Shown: positions 1 through 7,379 of the stretch, one piece after another
Position numbering within the stretch: the first letter of the stretch is position 1
Layout: each line of letters starts with the position of its first letter
The notes under the pieces: model-generated
The model's database searches: none
What the model was told of the DNA's origin: nothing
Seen by the model: the letters and a program-made list of their open reading frames with translations, nothing else
Translations under genes and position numbers: made by a program
NCBI GenBank assembly: GCA_003427395.1
Contig: BFEA01000293.1
Span: 1,061,480 to 1,084,402, forward strand
DNA from: Chara braunii
Lineage: Eukaryota; Streptophyta; Charophyceae; Charales; Characeae
Length of the DNA stretch: 22,923 nucleotides
Direction of reading: 5' to 3'

Positions 1-41
<41 letters not shown>
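1..41. repeat. (TC)n microsatellite at window edge
   Basis: Uninterrupted TC dinucleotides run from the first base to about position 41, so the true tract may extend beyond the window. Confidence 0.97.
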
Positions 42-43
<2 letters not shown>

Positions 44-401
44 GCGCAGCACTCTGGCTTCAGCGCTCTGCCCCTCACATCAGCGCGCAAGTGCACCAGC
101 ACTTCCACACTACTTGCGAATGAGCAATCTGCCCGAATGTGAAGCTGGCCAGTCCTTTTGTAGTCTTGGTTTGCACTTCAACTCGTGCCAGCCTCTGTTT
201 CTTGAGTCCTGACTGGTTTCGGTACCACATCCCCACGGCCTGTCTGCTTCTGAATGTCAAGGCCTGGAACCTTCCCGATTTTCCATTGGACTGCTGCTGC
301 TTGGGCCTTGAGTCATGACTTTTCACTTGTGAAGTTGTGAACATGACTTTTGACTGTGGACAGTGACTCCTGCCTGTGAGTCACGATTTTTGCCTGTGAT
401 A
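42..401. other. Non-coding stretch, no gene seen
   Basis: Open frames exist on the minus strand, but they lack family motifs and overlap a degenerate repeat rich in TGACT and TGCCT words. I see no gene here. Confidence 0.5.
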
Positions 402-582
402 CTGCCTTTACTCGTGGGATGTGACTCTTCAATATGACTTTTCATTAGGAAACGTGACTACTGCCTTTGAGACATGACTCTTGCTTGTGAATCTGCCTTT
501 GCACTCGTGGGATGTGACTCCTCTGAGTGGCTTTTTATTATGAGACGTGACTCTTGTCCCTGAGATATGACTGTTTGCTGGG
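402..582. repeat. Degenerate ~93-bp tandem repeat, two copies
   Basis: Two diverged copies sit head to tail. The anchor CTCGTGGGATGTGACTC occurs at 411 and again at 504, a 93-bp offset. Further shared words follow in the same order: CTTTTNATTA, ACGTGACT and GAGAYATGACT. Inside each copy is a shorter GTGACT-based sub-repeat, which extends leftwards to about 340. Confidence 0.65.
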
Positions 583-744
583 TGCCTGTTGGACCAGACT
601 GCTGAGGTACCCGATTGTGACGTTTCTGAGTTTGACGAACTCGGCCTTTTCTTGACCTGGGCATCTGACCGTGAGATCCGAATTTCGGGTCTGAATCGTG
701 GAAGGCCTTTCAATTACTATTTATCTGTTTGTTGCCTTACGCTG

Positions 745-780
745 TTGTGTCTGTGTCTGTGTCTGTTGTCTGTGTCTGTA
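745..780. repeat. (TGTC)-rich microsatellite
   Basis: Imperfect CTGTGT/CTGTTG units. The tract sits at the left end of the 177-bp duplicated block and is repeated after the adapter at 966-994. Confidence 0.8.
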
Positions 781-927
781 TATGTGGCTGTATATATGCC
801 ATTGCACTATAGTTAAGGGTGCTCCTGTGTGTGCTACTTGTCTCAAATCGTTATATGCTGCATAGGATGTGGTTGAGAGTGTACCTGAGCATGTTTCCTA
901 TGGTTCATAACTTCATATGTATTAAGC
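751..927. repeat. First copy of an exact 177-bp direct duplication
   Basis: Identical base for base, as far as I can compare, to 966-1142. The two copies are separated only by the 38-bp transposase adapter junction. Such identity in a region where other repeats are diverged argues for an assembly duplication rather than genomic history. It contains one hairpin (855-892) of the family seen downstream of the Ty3 element. Confidence 0.9.
855..892. repeat. Isolated H3-type hairpin
   Basis: ATGCT (855-859) pairs with AGCAT (888-892), and an inner AGG pairs with CCT (864-866/884-886). The loop GATGTGGTTGAGAGTGTACC resembles the GATGTGGTGAGAGTGCCG loop at 22692-22709. It is present again at 1070-1107 only because of the artefactual duplication. 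Confidence 0.6.
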
Positions 928-965
928 CTGTCTCTTATACACATCTAGATGTGTATAAGAGACAG
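928..965. other. Tn5/Nextera mosaic-end junction adapter (artefact)
   Basis: This is a perfect 38-bp palindrome made of two 19-bp Tn5 mosaic ends head to head: CTGTCTCTTATACACATCT followed by AGATGTGTATAAGAGACAG. It is the known Nextera mate-pair junction sequence, so it is library-derived and not genomic. Translated across, it gives the peptide VSYTHLDVYKRQ, a typical contaminant signature. Any protein predicted through 819-1031 is spurious. Confidence 0.97.
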
Positions 966-1142
966 CTGTGTCTGTGTCTGTTGTCTGTGTCTGTATATGT
1001 GGCTGTATATATGCCATTGCACTATAGTTAAGGGTGCTCCTGTGTGTGCTACTTGTCTCAAATCGTTATATGCTGCATAGGATGTGGTTGAGAGTGTACC
1101 TGAGCATGTTTCCTATGGTTCATAACTTCATATGTATTAAGC
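966..1142. repeat. Second copy of the 177-bp duplication
   Basis: Repeats 751-927 at an offset of 215 bases (177 plus 38 of adapter). After it the sequence continues into unique DNA, so this copy, or a merge of the two, is probably the real locus. Confidence 0.9.
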
Positions 1143-1178
1143 CCTTAGACTCTTTAACCCCTTAAACCCTTAAACCCT

Positions 1179-1740
1179 GATGTCCTTTTATCTTTTGTGT
1201 ACAAGCTGTCTCCCTCTGTCCAAAAGTCCGAGCTGTGTCTTTTATGCTTTGTGTCCTCTGTTCGGAATGGTGGGTGCGTGAGGCAACAGCCCCAGCCAAA
1301 AGCCCCAGCCCCCCCCCTATGCCCACCCTCCCTTAATCCCGTGCCACTAACCGTTATGCCAGTGTCCCAGTATCCAAGTGTGTCACAATGTATTACAGTC
1401 TATCCCAGTCTATCTATCACAGTCGATCACAGTATGTAGCTATGTCATGCTGTCTGCTCATCTATCGTAATCCCTTCTGGGGTGCCACGTCTTCCTGTGG
1501 CCACCCCCTCTACACCCCCCACCTTCATCTGACCTCCAGGTCCTGGCTCTGTTGTAAGCTCCCCAGTGTATGATCCTTCCTCCTTTGTTCTGCGACAGAA
1601 GACTCTGTGGCCCTGGCCTTCATGCTCCATGCCCCTCCTTACAGCTGCCTTTGTTTCCCTTTGCTGTTCCTCCATCGATGGGGTCGCATTTGGTGCGTGG
1701 TGTTCCTTGAGAGGGAGGGAGTTCTTGCTTGGCCGGCAAT
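1179..1740. other. Pyrimidine-rich low-complexity stretch, no gene
   Basis: C/T-rich DNA with CAGTCTATC-like sub-repeats around 1395-1440 and a run of C near 1310. Open frames on both strands are low-complexity and carry no domain. Confidence 0.5.
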
Positions 1741-1742
1741 CA

Positions 1743-1912
1743 GCATCGGGGCGGAGGGGGGGGAAGGGGGAAGGGGGAAGGTGGAAGGTGGAAGGTGGAT
1801 GGGTAGTATACGAGGGGGCAGGGGGGGGGCGGGGCAGTGGGGTTCGTGCATTGTCGGGCCAGGGGGAGAGGCGGGGCAGTGGGGTTCGCGCATTGTCAGG
1901 GCAGGGGCAGTG
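1743..1912 (+). repeat. G-rich minisatellite with a 42-bp tandem pair
   Basis: Runs of GGGGGAAGG and GGAAGGT units are followed by two 42-bp units starting at about 1829 and 1871. Each contains GGGGCAGTGGGGTTCG then GCATTGTC. Many runs of three or more G give quadruplex-forming potential on the plus strand. The long open frames across it are compositional. Confidence 0.8.
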
Positions 1913-1965
1913 CGGTCGCAGGAGTAGGGAGTGCGTGGAGCCTTGAGATTCGAAAATGCAGACTG

Positions 1966-2930
1966 CTATGTTGGAACAAGGATAAAATCAGTTGGTTGGA
2001 AGGGAATATCAAAATGGTCTCGAGGCAGGCGTTCCCATCGGGGTTCCGTCAACAGCCACTGTTTCCATCGCAGATGGTTGTCCGGGTCCAGTTCACAGAG
2101 CCTCTGTTCGTTATCCACCCGTAGCGTCTGGAAGTTGTGTGAGAGATCACTGCGTTTGACTGCATCCCGTTCGTGTGTCAGCATGTTTCGAAGCTCTTGC
2201 CAGGCCGCATGTGTATTGGCCGTTATTGTTTCCACGATTGATGCCCGTGCTTCCATATACCCAAATGTGTGCTGTTTGCGTTCCTGTGCACACCTCATTC
2301 TCCATGCTGCCATAAGCATTGGCAGCTGTGTTGTGGTGAACAAGTTGGTCATAAAGGGCGTCCATTGGGCCATTTGTGGTGCCTTTTCCCCCAACAGGAT
2401 TACCTTGATATCCCATGGTATATGTGTTCCTGTGAGATAATGCCATGCCGCATCCCACCAGCTCCAGAGTTGGATCACCATGGGGCAGTCCAAGAGAGAA
2501 TGTTCCAGGGTGGCTCTTCGTTTGGGGGGCCTTGATCCCCCACAATAGCTGCAGAGTGGGTACAGCACTCCTTGGGTTTCTAAATCCGTTCTGGATGTGA
2601 TCCAGTCCGGGGTAGGCAGGCATCTGTGAATGATCTGCCATTGCAGCGCTCTCAAATTGGTGGGCCGGATTTGTGAGGAGGCCCAGTTAAGATTATGTAG
2701 GTCCTCTCTCTTGAGGGGAGACTCTTTGTCCCATAGTGAACCAATCCGATCTGTGATGTGGGCTTTCTCTCAAGAGTCTTCTGCTGTGGGAATATTTGTG
2801 TTCCCATTGACTGGTTCCTTGCATTTTGGTATTGGAGCATCGCTCCCTGATGAGCAGATCCTGAAGTTGGCGGAGCAGAGCTGATGGTGTGGCGGTATTA
2901 GAAAGTGTCATGGGCAATCTTGTCGATTTT
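1966..2930 (-). pseudogene. LINE A: 3' part of ORF2 (zf-RVT and C-terminal tail)
   Basis: Minus-strand remnant of a non-LTR retrotransposon ORF2, the enzyme that nicks target DNA and reverse-transcribes its own RNA. The clear open part (1966-2655, 229 aa) has the zf-RVT signature. It opens with WQIIHRCLPTPDWI, then has Cys35-x2-Cys38, His52 and Cys57 followed by a W-rich stretch. It ends at a stop just before 1966. Homologous reading continues upstream past 2655 (a DRIGSLWDKESPL-like segment), but a TGA interrupts it near 2771 and the frame becomes unclear above about 2880. RT and endonuclease domains are absent, so the copy is 5'-truncated and dead. No poly-A was recognised at its 3' end. 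Confidence 0.8.
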
Positions 2931-3150
2931 CTGGCCGGCCGGCGATTGACCTTCTGAGCTGGTAGAGAGCGCAGGGGTGGAAGATATATGGATAACGTGG
3001 CATTACAATGAGAGCGTATTGGAGCTTCCTGTTGCTTAAGGTGTTAGTGGGATTGATTGTAATGTCAGTGGTTCCTGAGCATGATCAGTTATCAAACACA
3101 GCATCATAAGTTGGTGAGATGATCTGTGGTTGGAGCAGCATTATCAGATA
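2931..3150. other. Probable decayed upstream part of LINE A
   Basis: No convincing open frame. Position and minus-strand translation fragments suggest further LINE A sequence, too decayed to delimit. Confidence 0.3.
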
Positions 3151-3162
3151 AGCGTCCCTAAC

Positions 3163-3294
3163 TTTTTTTTTTTATATACCAGAATTCCACCCGCAACAAC
3201 AAATAGGAGTGATGGTAAGAGTATGCACTCCTACCTGTCATGCAAGGGGCTCCAGTCCATTGGTGGGGAGCTACACCTGCTGGAAAGCGGGTCC
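3163..3294 (-). mobile_element. Tail-only LINE (or SINE-like) insertion with poly-A
   Basis: On the plus strand it starts with 11 T (3163-3173), the poly-A of a minus-strand insertion. It contains a stem-loop (3204-3233) and the conserved tail block (3246-3303) shared with LINEs B, C and E. The 12-bp word AGCGTCCCTAAC lies immediately on each side (3151-3162 and 3295-3306), as expected for a target-site duplication. Caution: eight of those bases are also the conserved end of the tail block, so part of the match may come from an older tail copy. At 132 bp it carries no coding sequence. Confidence 0.65.
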
Positions 3295-3306
3295 AGCGTC
3301 CCTAAC

Positions 3307-3658
3307 CTTATCTATCCTCCATTACTCTTCTCACCGTGAATAAGAGCATTTCACATTAGTGTCCTCTCACTGTGAGTTTGGGAGCACAAGCTACCTTGAG
3401 AGTTGGCCTTCTTCTGGCACATTTGGTGGGAGAGGGCGGTGCATGGGAGGTGCCCTGGTTGAAAGAAGCACGCGATGTGGGACTAGATCATGGGTGCATG
3501 CGCAGACATGCCAGTCTCAGCATACATAACTATTAGCTGCCAATTAAGGCGGTGGGAGTGGATGCCAATGAATGTGTGTGTGGGTGGATTCCAACTGAAT
3601 ACTCAACAGCATTTCATTGTCAATTACCGCATTGTCATGTTTTCCTTTGGTTAGAATT
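3307..3658. other. Unassigned DNA between insertions
   Basis: No open frame or recognised motif. It lies between the tail-only insertion and a dispersed repeat, and may be the older substrate into which both went. Confidence 0.4.
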
Positions 3659-3920
3659 TATCCAGATCTTCGGCTACGCAACCCACATAAGAGGCGGTAC
3701 CTATCCAAAAGCCGATGATAGACCATAACTTGATGGAACTATACCATACTCTTCACCCGGGGGTAAAAGCCTTCTCCTTGGTTAAAAAGAATCACGCCCA
3801 CCATACCGCCTTTTCGTTCATCGACTACTTCCTTCTATCAAAGACCCTCAACAGAACAGCCAAAAGTGCAGAAATTCTGCCCCTCGCATCGTACCCCGGT
3901 TTAGACCACAAAGTTCACAA
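3659..3920. repeat. Dispersed repeat R3, copy 1
   Basis: Closely similar to 6729-6970. Shared landmarks in order are TATCCAGATCTT, GGCTACGCAACCCACA, GATGATAGACCATAACTTG, CTTCACCCGGGGGTAAAAGC and GTACCCCGGTTTAGACCACAAA. This copy has an extra segment near 3845-3880. Both strands stay partly open, but in-frame stops differ between copies, so I do not call it coding. Its right end is cut by the poly-T of LINE B. Confidence 0.8.
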
Positions 3921-3979
3921 ACCTTTTTTCTTTTTTCTTTTTTCTTTTTTTCTTTTTTTTTTTTTAAACGCCCCCATCA

Positions 3980-4017
3980 GTGTTAGTGATGCTGGTAAGA
4001 GCAGACATCGCTAACAC
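3980..4017 (-). other. Stem-loop in the LINE B 3' tail
   Basis: GTGTTAGTGATG (3980-3991) pairs with CATCGCTAACAC (4006-4017) with one wobble, closing a 14-nt loop that contains TGGTAAGAG. The tail-only insertion at 3163 has the same loop core on an unrelated stem (3204-3211/3226-3233). Such structures near LINE 3' ends can serve reverse-transcriptase template recognition; that role is an inference here. Confidence 0.7.
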
Positions 4018-4025
4018 CTGGGGGG

Positions 4026-4080
4026 GGGCTCCATCTATTGGTGGGGAGCATCACCTGCTGGAAAACGGGTCCAGTGTCCC
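4026..4080 (-). repeat. LINE 3' tail block, copy 2
   Basis: A block reading GGCTCCATCTATTGGTGGGG, then AGCATCACCTGCTGGAAAAC and GGGTCCAGTGTCCC. It matches the blocks at 3246-3303, 5442-5495 and, shortened, 15856-15895. All lie directly right of poly-T and are therefore in the same orientation. Confidence 0.85.
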
Positions 4081-4353
4081 ATATACAAACTGAATGAAAC
4101 ACATCAGGAAAGGATGTGGAGGGTTCCTGCCAGCATTGATTACCTTGAGATCCAAGGGATTAACTGAGCAGGAGATTAGAAAGAGGGGGGAAGAATCTCT
4201 TCACCCGAAAACAGGCGCCAGATACTAGCTGTTACACACTAATTCTTCCTTCCCCCAACATTGATTGCCCTGGTAAGTGAGTATTGAACTGAGCAAAATA
4301 TCAGAAATCAGAAAAGGCAACAATATTCTCATCCTACACAGATGAAACTCTCT

Positions 4354-5412
4354 TTAAGCGCCTGCATACCAAGTGGTCTCAAGACTCTCAACCATTGAGC
4401 TTGCTGATGGCGGAAAGGGATCAGGGAAATCAGAGAGAGGCCGCAATGGGGTAGAGGAGTCAATTCTAGTCCAATCATGAAACTGAAGGTGGTAGTCCGT
4501 TTCAAAACTTTCCTTATTCCCTCCCTCCCCTCCCTCCCCCCTTTTCCATTGCACATTCGCTATCAGCACCCCATGCTCCCCTCCCAGCCAGTCATTACAG
4601 AAGGATTGGATTTGCAATTTGACTTCTGTTCTTGAGTGTAAAAAAACTATTTTTTCCTTAACCTTATCCCATTGAACCATGGGGTCAACCTGAATCTGTT
4701 GCTTGATTGCTTCTATAACGGCAGGTCCCTCAAGGCGAACTCCTTCCATCTCCCTAGTGCATATTTTCCACCAGATTGCCCAAAAGATTGCTCTTCGTCC
4801 CACTGTGAACATATTTCTCTCAAAATTGCTCGCCTGTTCCGCTTGCCAGGTTTCACACAGAATTGGTTTCCAGTCCCATGGCCAAGGGGTTGATGTGCCT
4901 AACAGGCGCCACACTCGATCCCACCATCTCCATAACCAAACTGACCCAGGGCACTGCATAAAGATGTGTTCAATTGTCTCATGTCTCCGCCTGGCGGGGT
5001 ATGATGTCACACATAGTTTACACCAGGGGAGAGCTAGGCCCTTCTTTTCCAAGGATGTACGGTCAATCAGCCAATCATTTGTGGGTAGGCAACGGTGCTC
5101 CACTTGCCATTGTAAGGATGCAATCTTGGCTGGTAGTGATTTACTGAGCCTGAACCATTTGATATGTCGCAGGGCATTCCTTTCCAGATTTAGGTGTCTG
5201 ATCCAACGATTCATCACCACATCCTTTAGACTCACCCTTGGACGTAGCATGGACGTAGCAAACGGTAGGCTCCTTTAACTGTCATTGAGAAAAGTTGTTG
5301 TCCTCCTGTTCTTCCTCTGCCAAGCTGGGTAGTCCAGACCCAAGAGGCCGGATCAAAGGCTAGATGTGCAATCGAGGTGTCGGGTCTATATGCCCACCAC
5401 TGTTCTCCTTCC
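4354..5412 (-). pseudogene. LINE B ORF2 C-terminal region (zf-RVT), frameshifted
   Basis: The main open part (4354-5250, 298 aa) carries the zf-RVT zinc-binding pattern. WQVEHRCLPTNDWLIDR precedes Cys77-x2-Cys80, His95 and Cys100, then a tryptophan-rich segment. Upstream, coding continues in another frame from about 5412 (EQWWAYRPDT... to MTVKGAYRLLRP). The frames join at an exact 11-bp tandem duplication (5239-5260), so removing one unit would reconnect them. The last ~60 residues are low-complexity and differ from LINE A's C-terminus, so A and B are different subfamilies. RT and endonuclease are missing because the element is interrupted by LINE C. Confidence 0.8.
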
Positions 5413-5416
5413 TTCC

Positions 5417-6557
5417 TTTTTTTTTTTTTTTTTTTTTTAAAGGCTCCATCTATTTGTGGGGAGCATCACCTGCTTGAAAACGGGTCCAGCGTCCCTTCTA
5501 CAATCAGAAAATAGTCAGAATAAGAAGAAGCTGAGAAAATCCTGCCAGCATTGATTACTCTGAATTCAGAGGATGGACTGAGCGGGTTGTTGAAAAAGGA
5601 TAATACCAACCTTCTCCCTTCCTATTGTACCCCACCCCCCCTTCCTTGAGCACCCTAATTCGAAAGATTTCCTCTCCTTTAAACCACCTTGTCTCATCCA
5701 GATCCGTCCTGACTAAAAAGAAATTGTTCCATATCTGAAAGAGATTTACCAACACCTCGCCATTCGGGCGGTTAGACACCACCACATTTCCCACCCAGTC
5801 TACACACCCCCTGATTCCTACCCAGTCACTTTCATTCAGAGTTCGTCCTTTCCTTAGTATCCTTACCCAGTCCAGTGGTATCGAAAAAATAATTCTCTCA
5901 AGAGTTTCTCCAATATTATGACAATATCGCAGTCGCTCTCTCAACTGGGTTTCAGTGATCCAATCCCTGATGTCTGAATCCCAGATGTCTCCCACTCTAA
6001 GGACGCCCCGACTCACCCATCCCCTCCAGGGGGTTTCTATGCAAAGAAGGATTGTGCCCTGGGAGTCAGTAATCCACCTGTTCCCGAATAATGGCTCCCT
6101 AAACACCTCTTCCCACCGTCGCGGGGCCACCTTGTCTGGGAGTGGTAGCTTGCGCCAAGTGTTGAGAAGTGTGGTCCAAAAGGGGTCGTTTTTTATGTCC
6201 CTCCTTACCGCTTGTCTATCAGATTCTTGTTCTACATCCGACTTTTTCGTCCTTCTTGGTATACTCCAATACCTGTCTTCTAGCCACCCGGTCGGGTCTA
6301 TACTCTCAGAGGGGGGGGGGCAGTCTTCTAATCTGCTTTAAGGTCAGTTGACGCCAGGGGATGTTTGTATCGAAAAGGAGGTTTCTAACCCATTTCAGGG
6401 TCAAGGCCATAATTTGTGTGTCGGGATCCAGGATCCCCAAGCCCCCTTTGGATTTCGGTTGAATAATTGCGCGCCAAGCGACTCTGCTAATCACGTTGTT
6501 ACATTTGTGGTCCCCTTTCCAGATAAAGGCCGCTACCTGCCTCTGGAGGGGGCGCAA
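5417..6557 (-). mobile_element. LINE C: 5'-truncated non-LTR retrotransposon
   Basis: Minus-strand element with 22 A at its 3' end (poly-T 5417-5438). It has the shared tail block at 5442-5495, a short 3' UTR, an ORF2 stop at about 5554 and ORF2 sequence up to about 6557. At 6557 it abuts the unrelated repeat R1. Its poly-A directly abuts LINE B coding sequence, so it is probably the younger insertion. I could not find a convincing target-site duplication. Confidence 0.75.
5555..6557 (-). pseudogene. LINE C ORF2 region downstream of RT
   Basis: The upstream part (6306-6557) reads RPLQRQVAAFIWKGD, then WRAIIQPKSKGGLGILD and LKWVRNLLFD. This is the typical plant LINE segment between RT and zf-RVT (FIW-G, P-K-GGLGI, KW). 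The downstream part runs from about 6310 to 5555 in one open frame and includes REPLFGNRWITDSQG and WIT-ETQLRERL. The two parts are in different frames and meet at a run of ten G (6311-6320); a nine-base run would join them. No zf-RVT Cys/His set is visible, so the C-terminal half differs from LINEs A and B. Confidence 0.75.
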
Positions 6558-6710
6558 AACCTATTGAACTTATCCTTAGTTTTGAGCAACACATCAAAAA
6601 GGGTTCCAGTTTTCACAAACTTGACAACTCCCTCGTGTTGAGCCAAACTTTCCATAATGTTGGTGTAGTCTGAAGGGAGGGTATTTGCCCAATCAGGATA
6701 GGTGGGAGTG
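6557..6710. repeat. Repeat R1, copy 1
   Basis: Matches 6968-7134 at an offset of about 411 bp. Shared words include AAACCTATTGAACTTATCC, TTTTCACAAACT, TGTTGAGCCAAACTTTCC and GAAGGGAGGGTATTT. On the minus strand both copies keep a partly conserved reading (TPTYPDWANTLPS, then QHEGVVKFVKTGTL, then KAKDKFNRF in the other copy), and some differences are synonymous. It may be a decayed protein C-terminus of an element I do not recognise. Confidence 0.75.
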
Positions 6711-6728
6711 ACCCCTCCACAGATAGGA

Positions 6729-6970
6729 TATCCAGATCTTTGGCTACGCAACCCACAAAAGAGGCAGTACATATCCAAAAGGTGATGATAGACCATAACT
6801 TGGTGGAACCATATCGTACTCTTCACCCGGGGGTAAAAGCCTTCTCCTTGGTTAAAAAGAATCACGACCACCATACCGCTTTTTCGTTCATCAACTACTT
6901 CCTTCCATCGGAGACCATAATGGAACAGCCAATTATGCCCCTCGCACCGTACCCCGGTTTAGACCACAAA
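6729..6970. repeat. Dispersed repeat R3, copy 2
   Basis: Second copy of the 3659-3920 repeat, here lying between the two R1 copies. Together R1-R3-R1' look like a partial tandem duplication of one ~411-bp unit. Confidence 0.8.
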
Positions 6971-7134
6971 CCTATTGAACTTATCCTTAGCTTTAAACAA
7001 CACATTAGAAAGGGTTCCAATTTTCACAAACTCAACAACTCCCTCATGTTGAGCCAAACTTTCCAGACATGAGTCCAAGAATGTTGGCACAATTTGAAGG
7101 GAGGGTATTTACCCAATCAAGATAGGTGGGAGTG
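6968..7134. repeat. Repeat R1, copy 2, plus flank
   Basis: Diverged copy of 6557-6710 with a short insertion near 7067-7082. On the minus strand the open reading continues upstream to 7343 (LRSWLWFMRERNNFLG), so the repeat may be the 3' part of a longer coding element. No family was recognised. Confidence 0.7.
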
Positions 7135-7379
7135 GTTCCAAGAAAATTATTTCTCTCTCTCATAAACCATAGCCAAGATCTTAAGGAAACTCGCAAACGG
7201 TGGAACGAATAGAAAACAAGCTTTGGAAACAACTCTAAAGATAACGGAAACAAATTTGATTGACAACCAATTATCCCCGCTCCATAAATAATCTTCAAGA
7301 AAGTGAGGGAGGAACTAACGCCGTGTACATGGTGGGAGCTCATAGGCCTACCTATTAGAGTCAGAATGAACGAATATGA
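7135..7379. other. Unassigned flank between opposing elements
   Basis: Minus-strand open frame to 7343 continuous with R1', then a switch to plus-strand LINE sequence. The exact junction is not visible. Confidence 0.35.

Larger units (their letters stand above)
3924..5412 (-). mobile_element. LINE B: 5'-truncated non-LTR retrotransposon
   Basis: Reading on the minus strand, the order is ORF2 C-terminal part (5412-4354), a 3' UTR of roughly 385 bp, a conserved tail block (4026-4080), a stem-loop (3980-4017), and a poly-A tract with C/G interruptions (T-rich 3924-3966 on the plus strand). The left flank cuts dispersed repeat R3. The right side stops at the poly-A of LINE C, consistent with LINE C having landed inside LINE B. 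Confidence 0.75.

Noticed and set aside
819-1031. 70-codon plus-strand open frame
   Set aside because: It runs through the Nextera junction adapter; the peptide VSYTHLDVYKRQ is an adapter translation.
1152-1178. Telomere-like CCCTTAAA repeats
   Set aside because: Only about three imperfect units, not the plant (CCCTAAA) or green-algal (CCCTAAAA) unit, and internal to the sequence.
1566-1946. Long glycine-rich open frames
   Set aside because: They follow from the G-rich minisatellite; no motif and several frames open at once.
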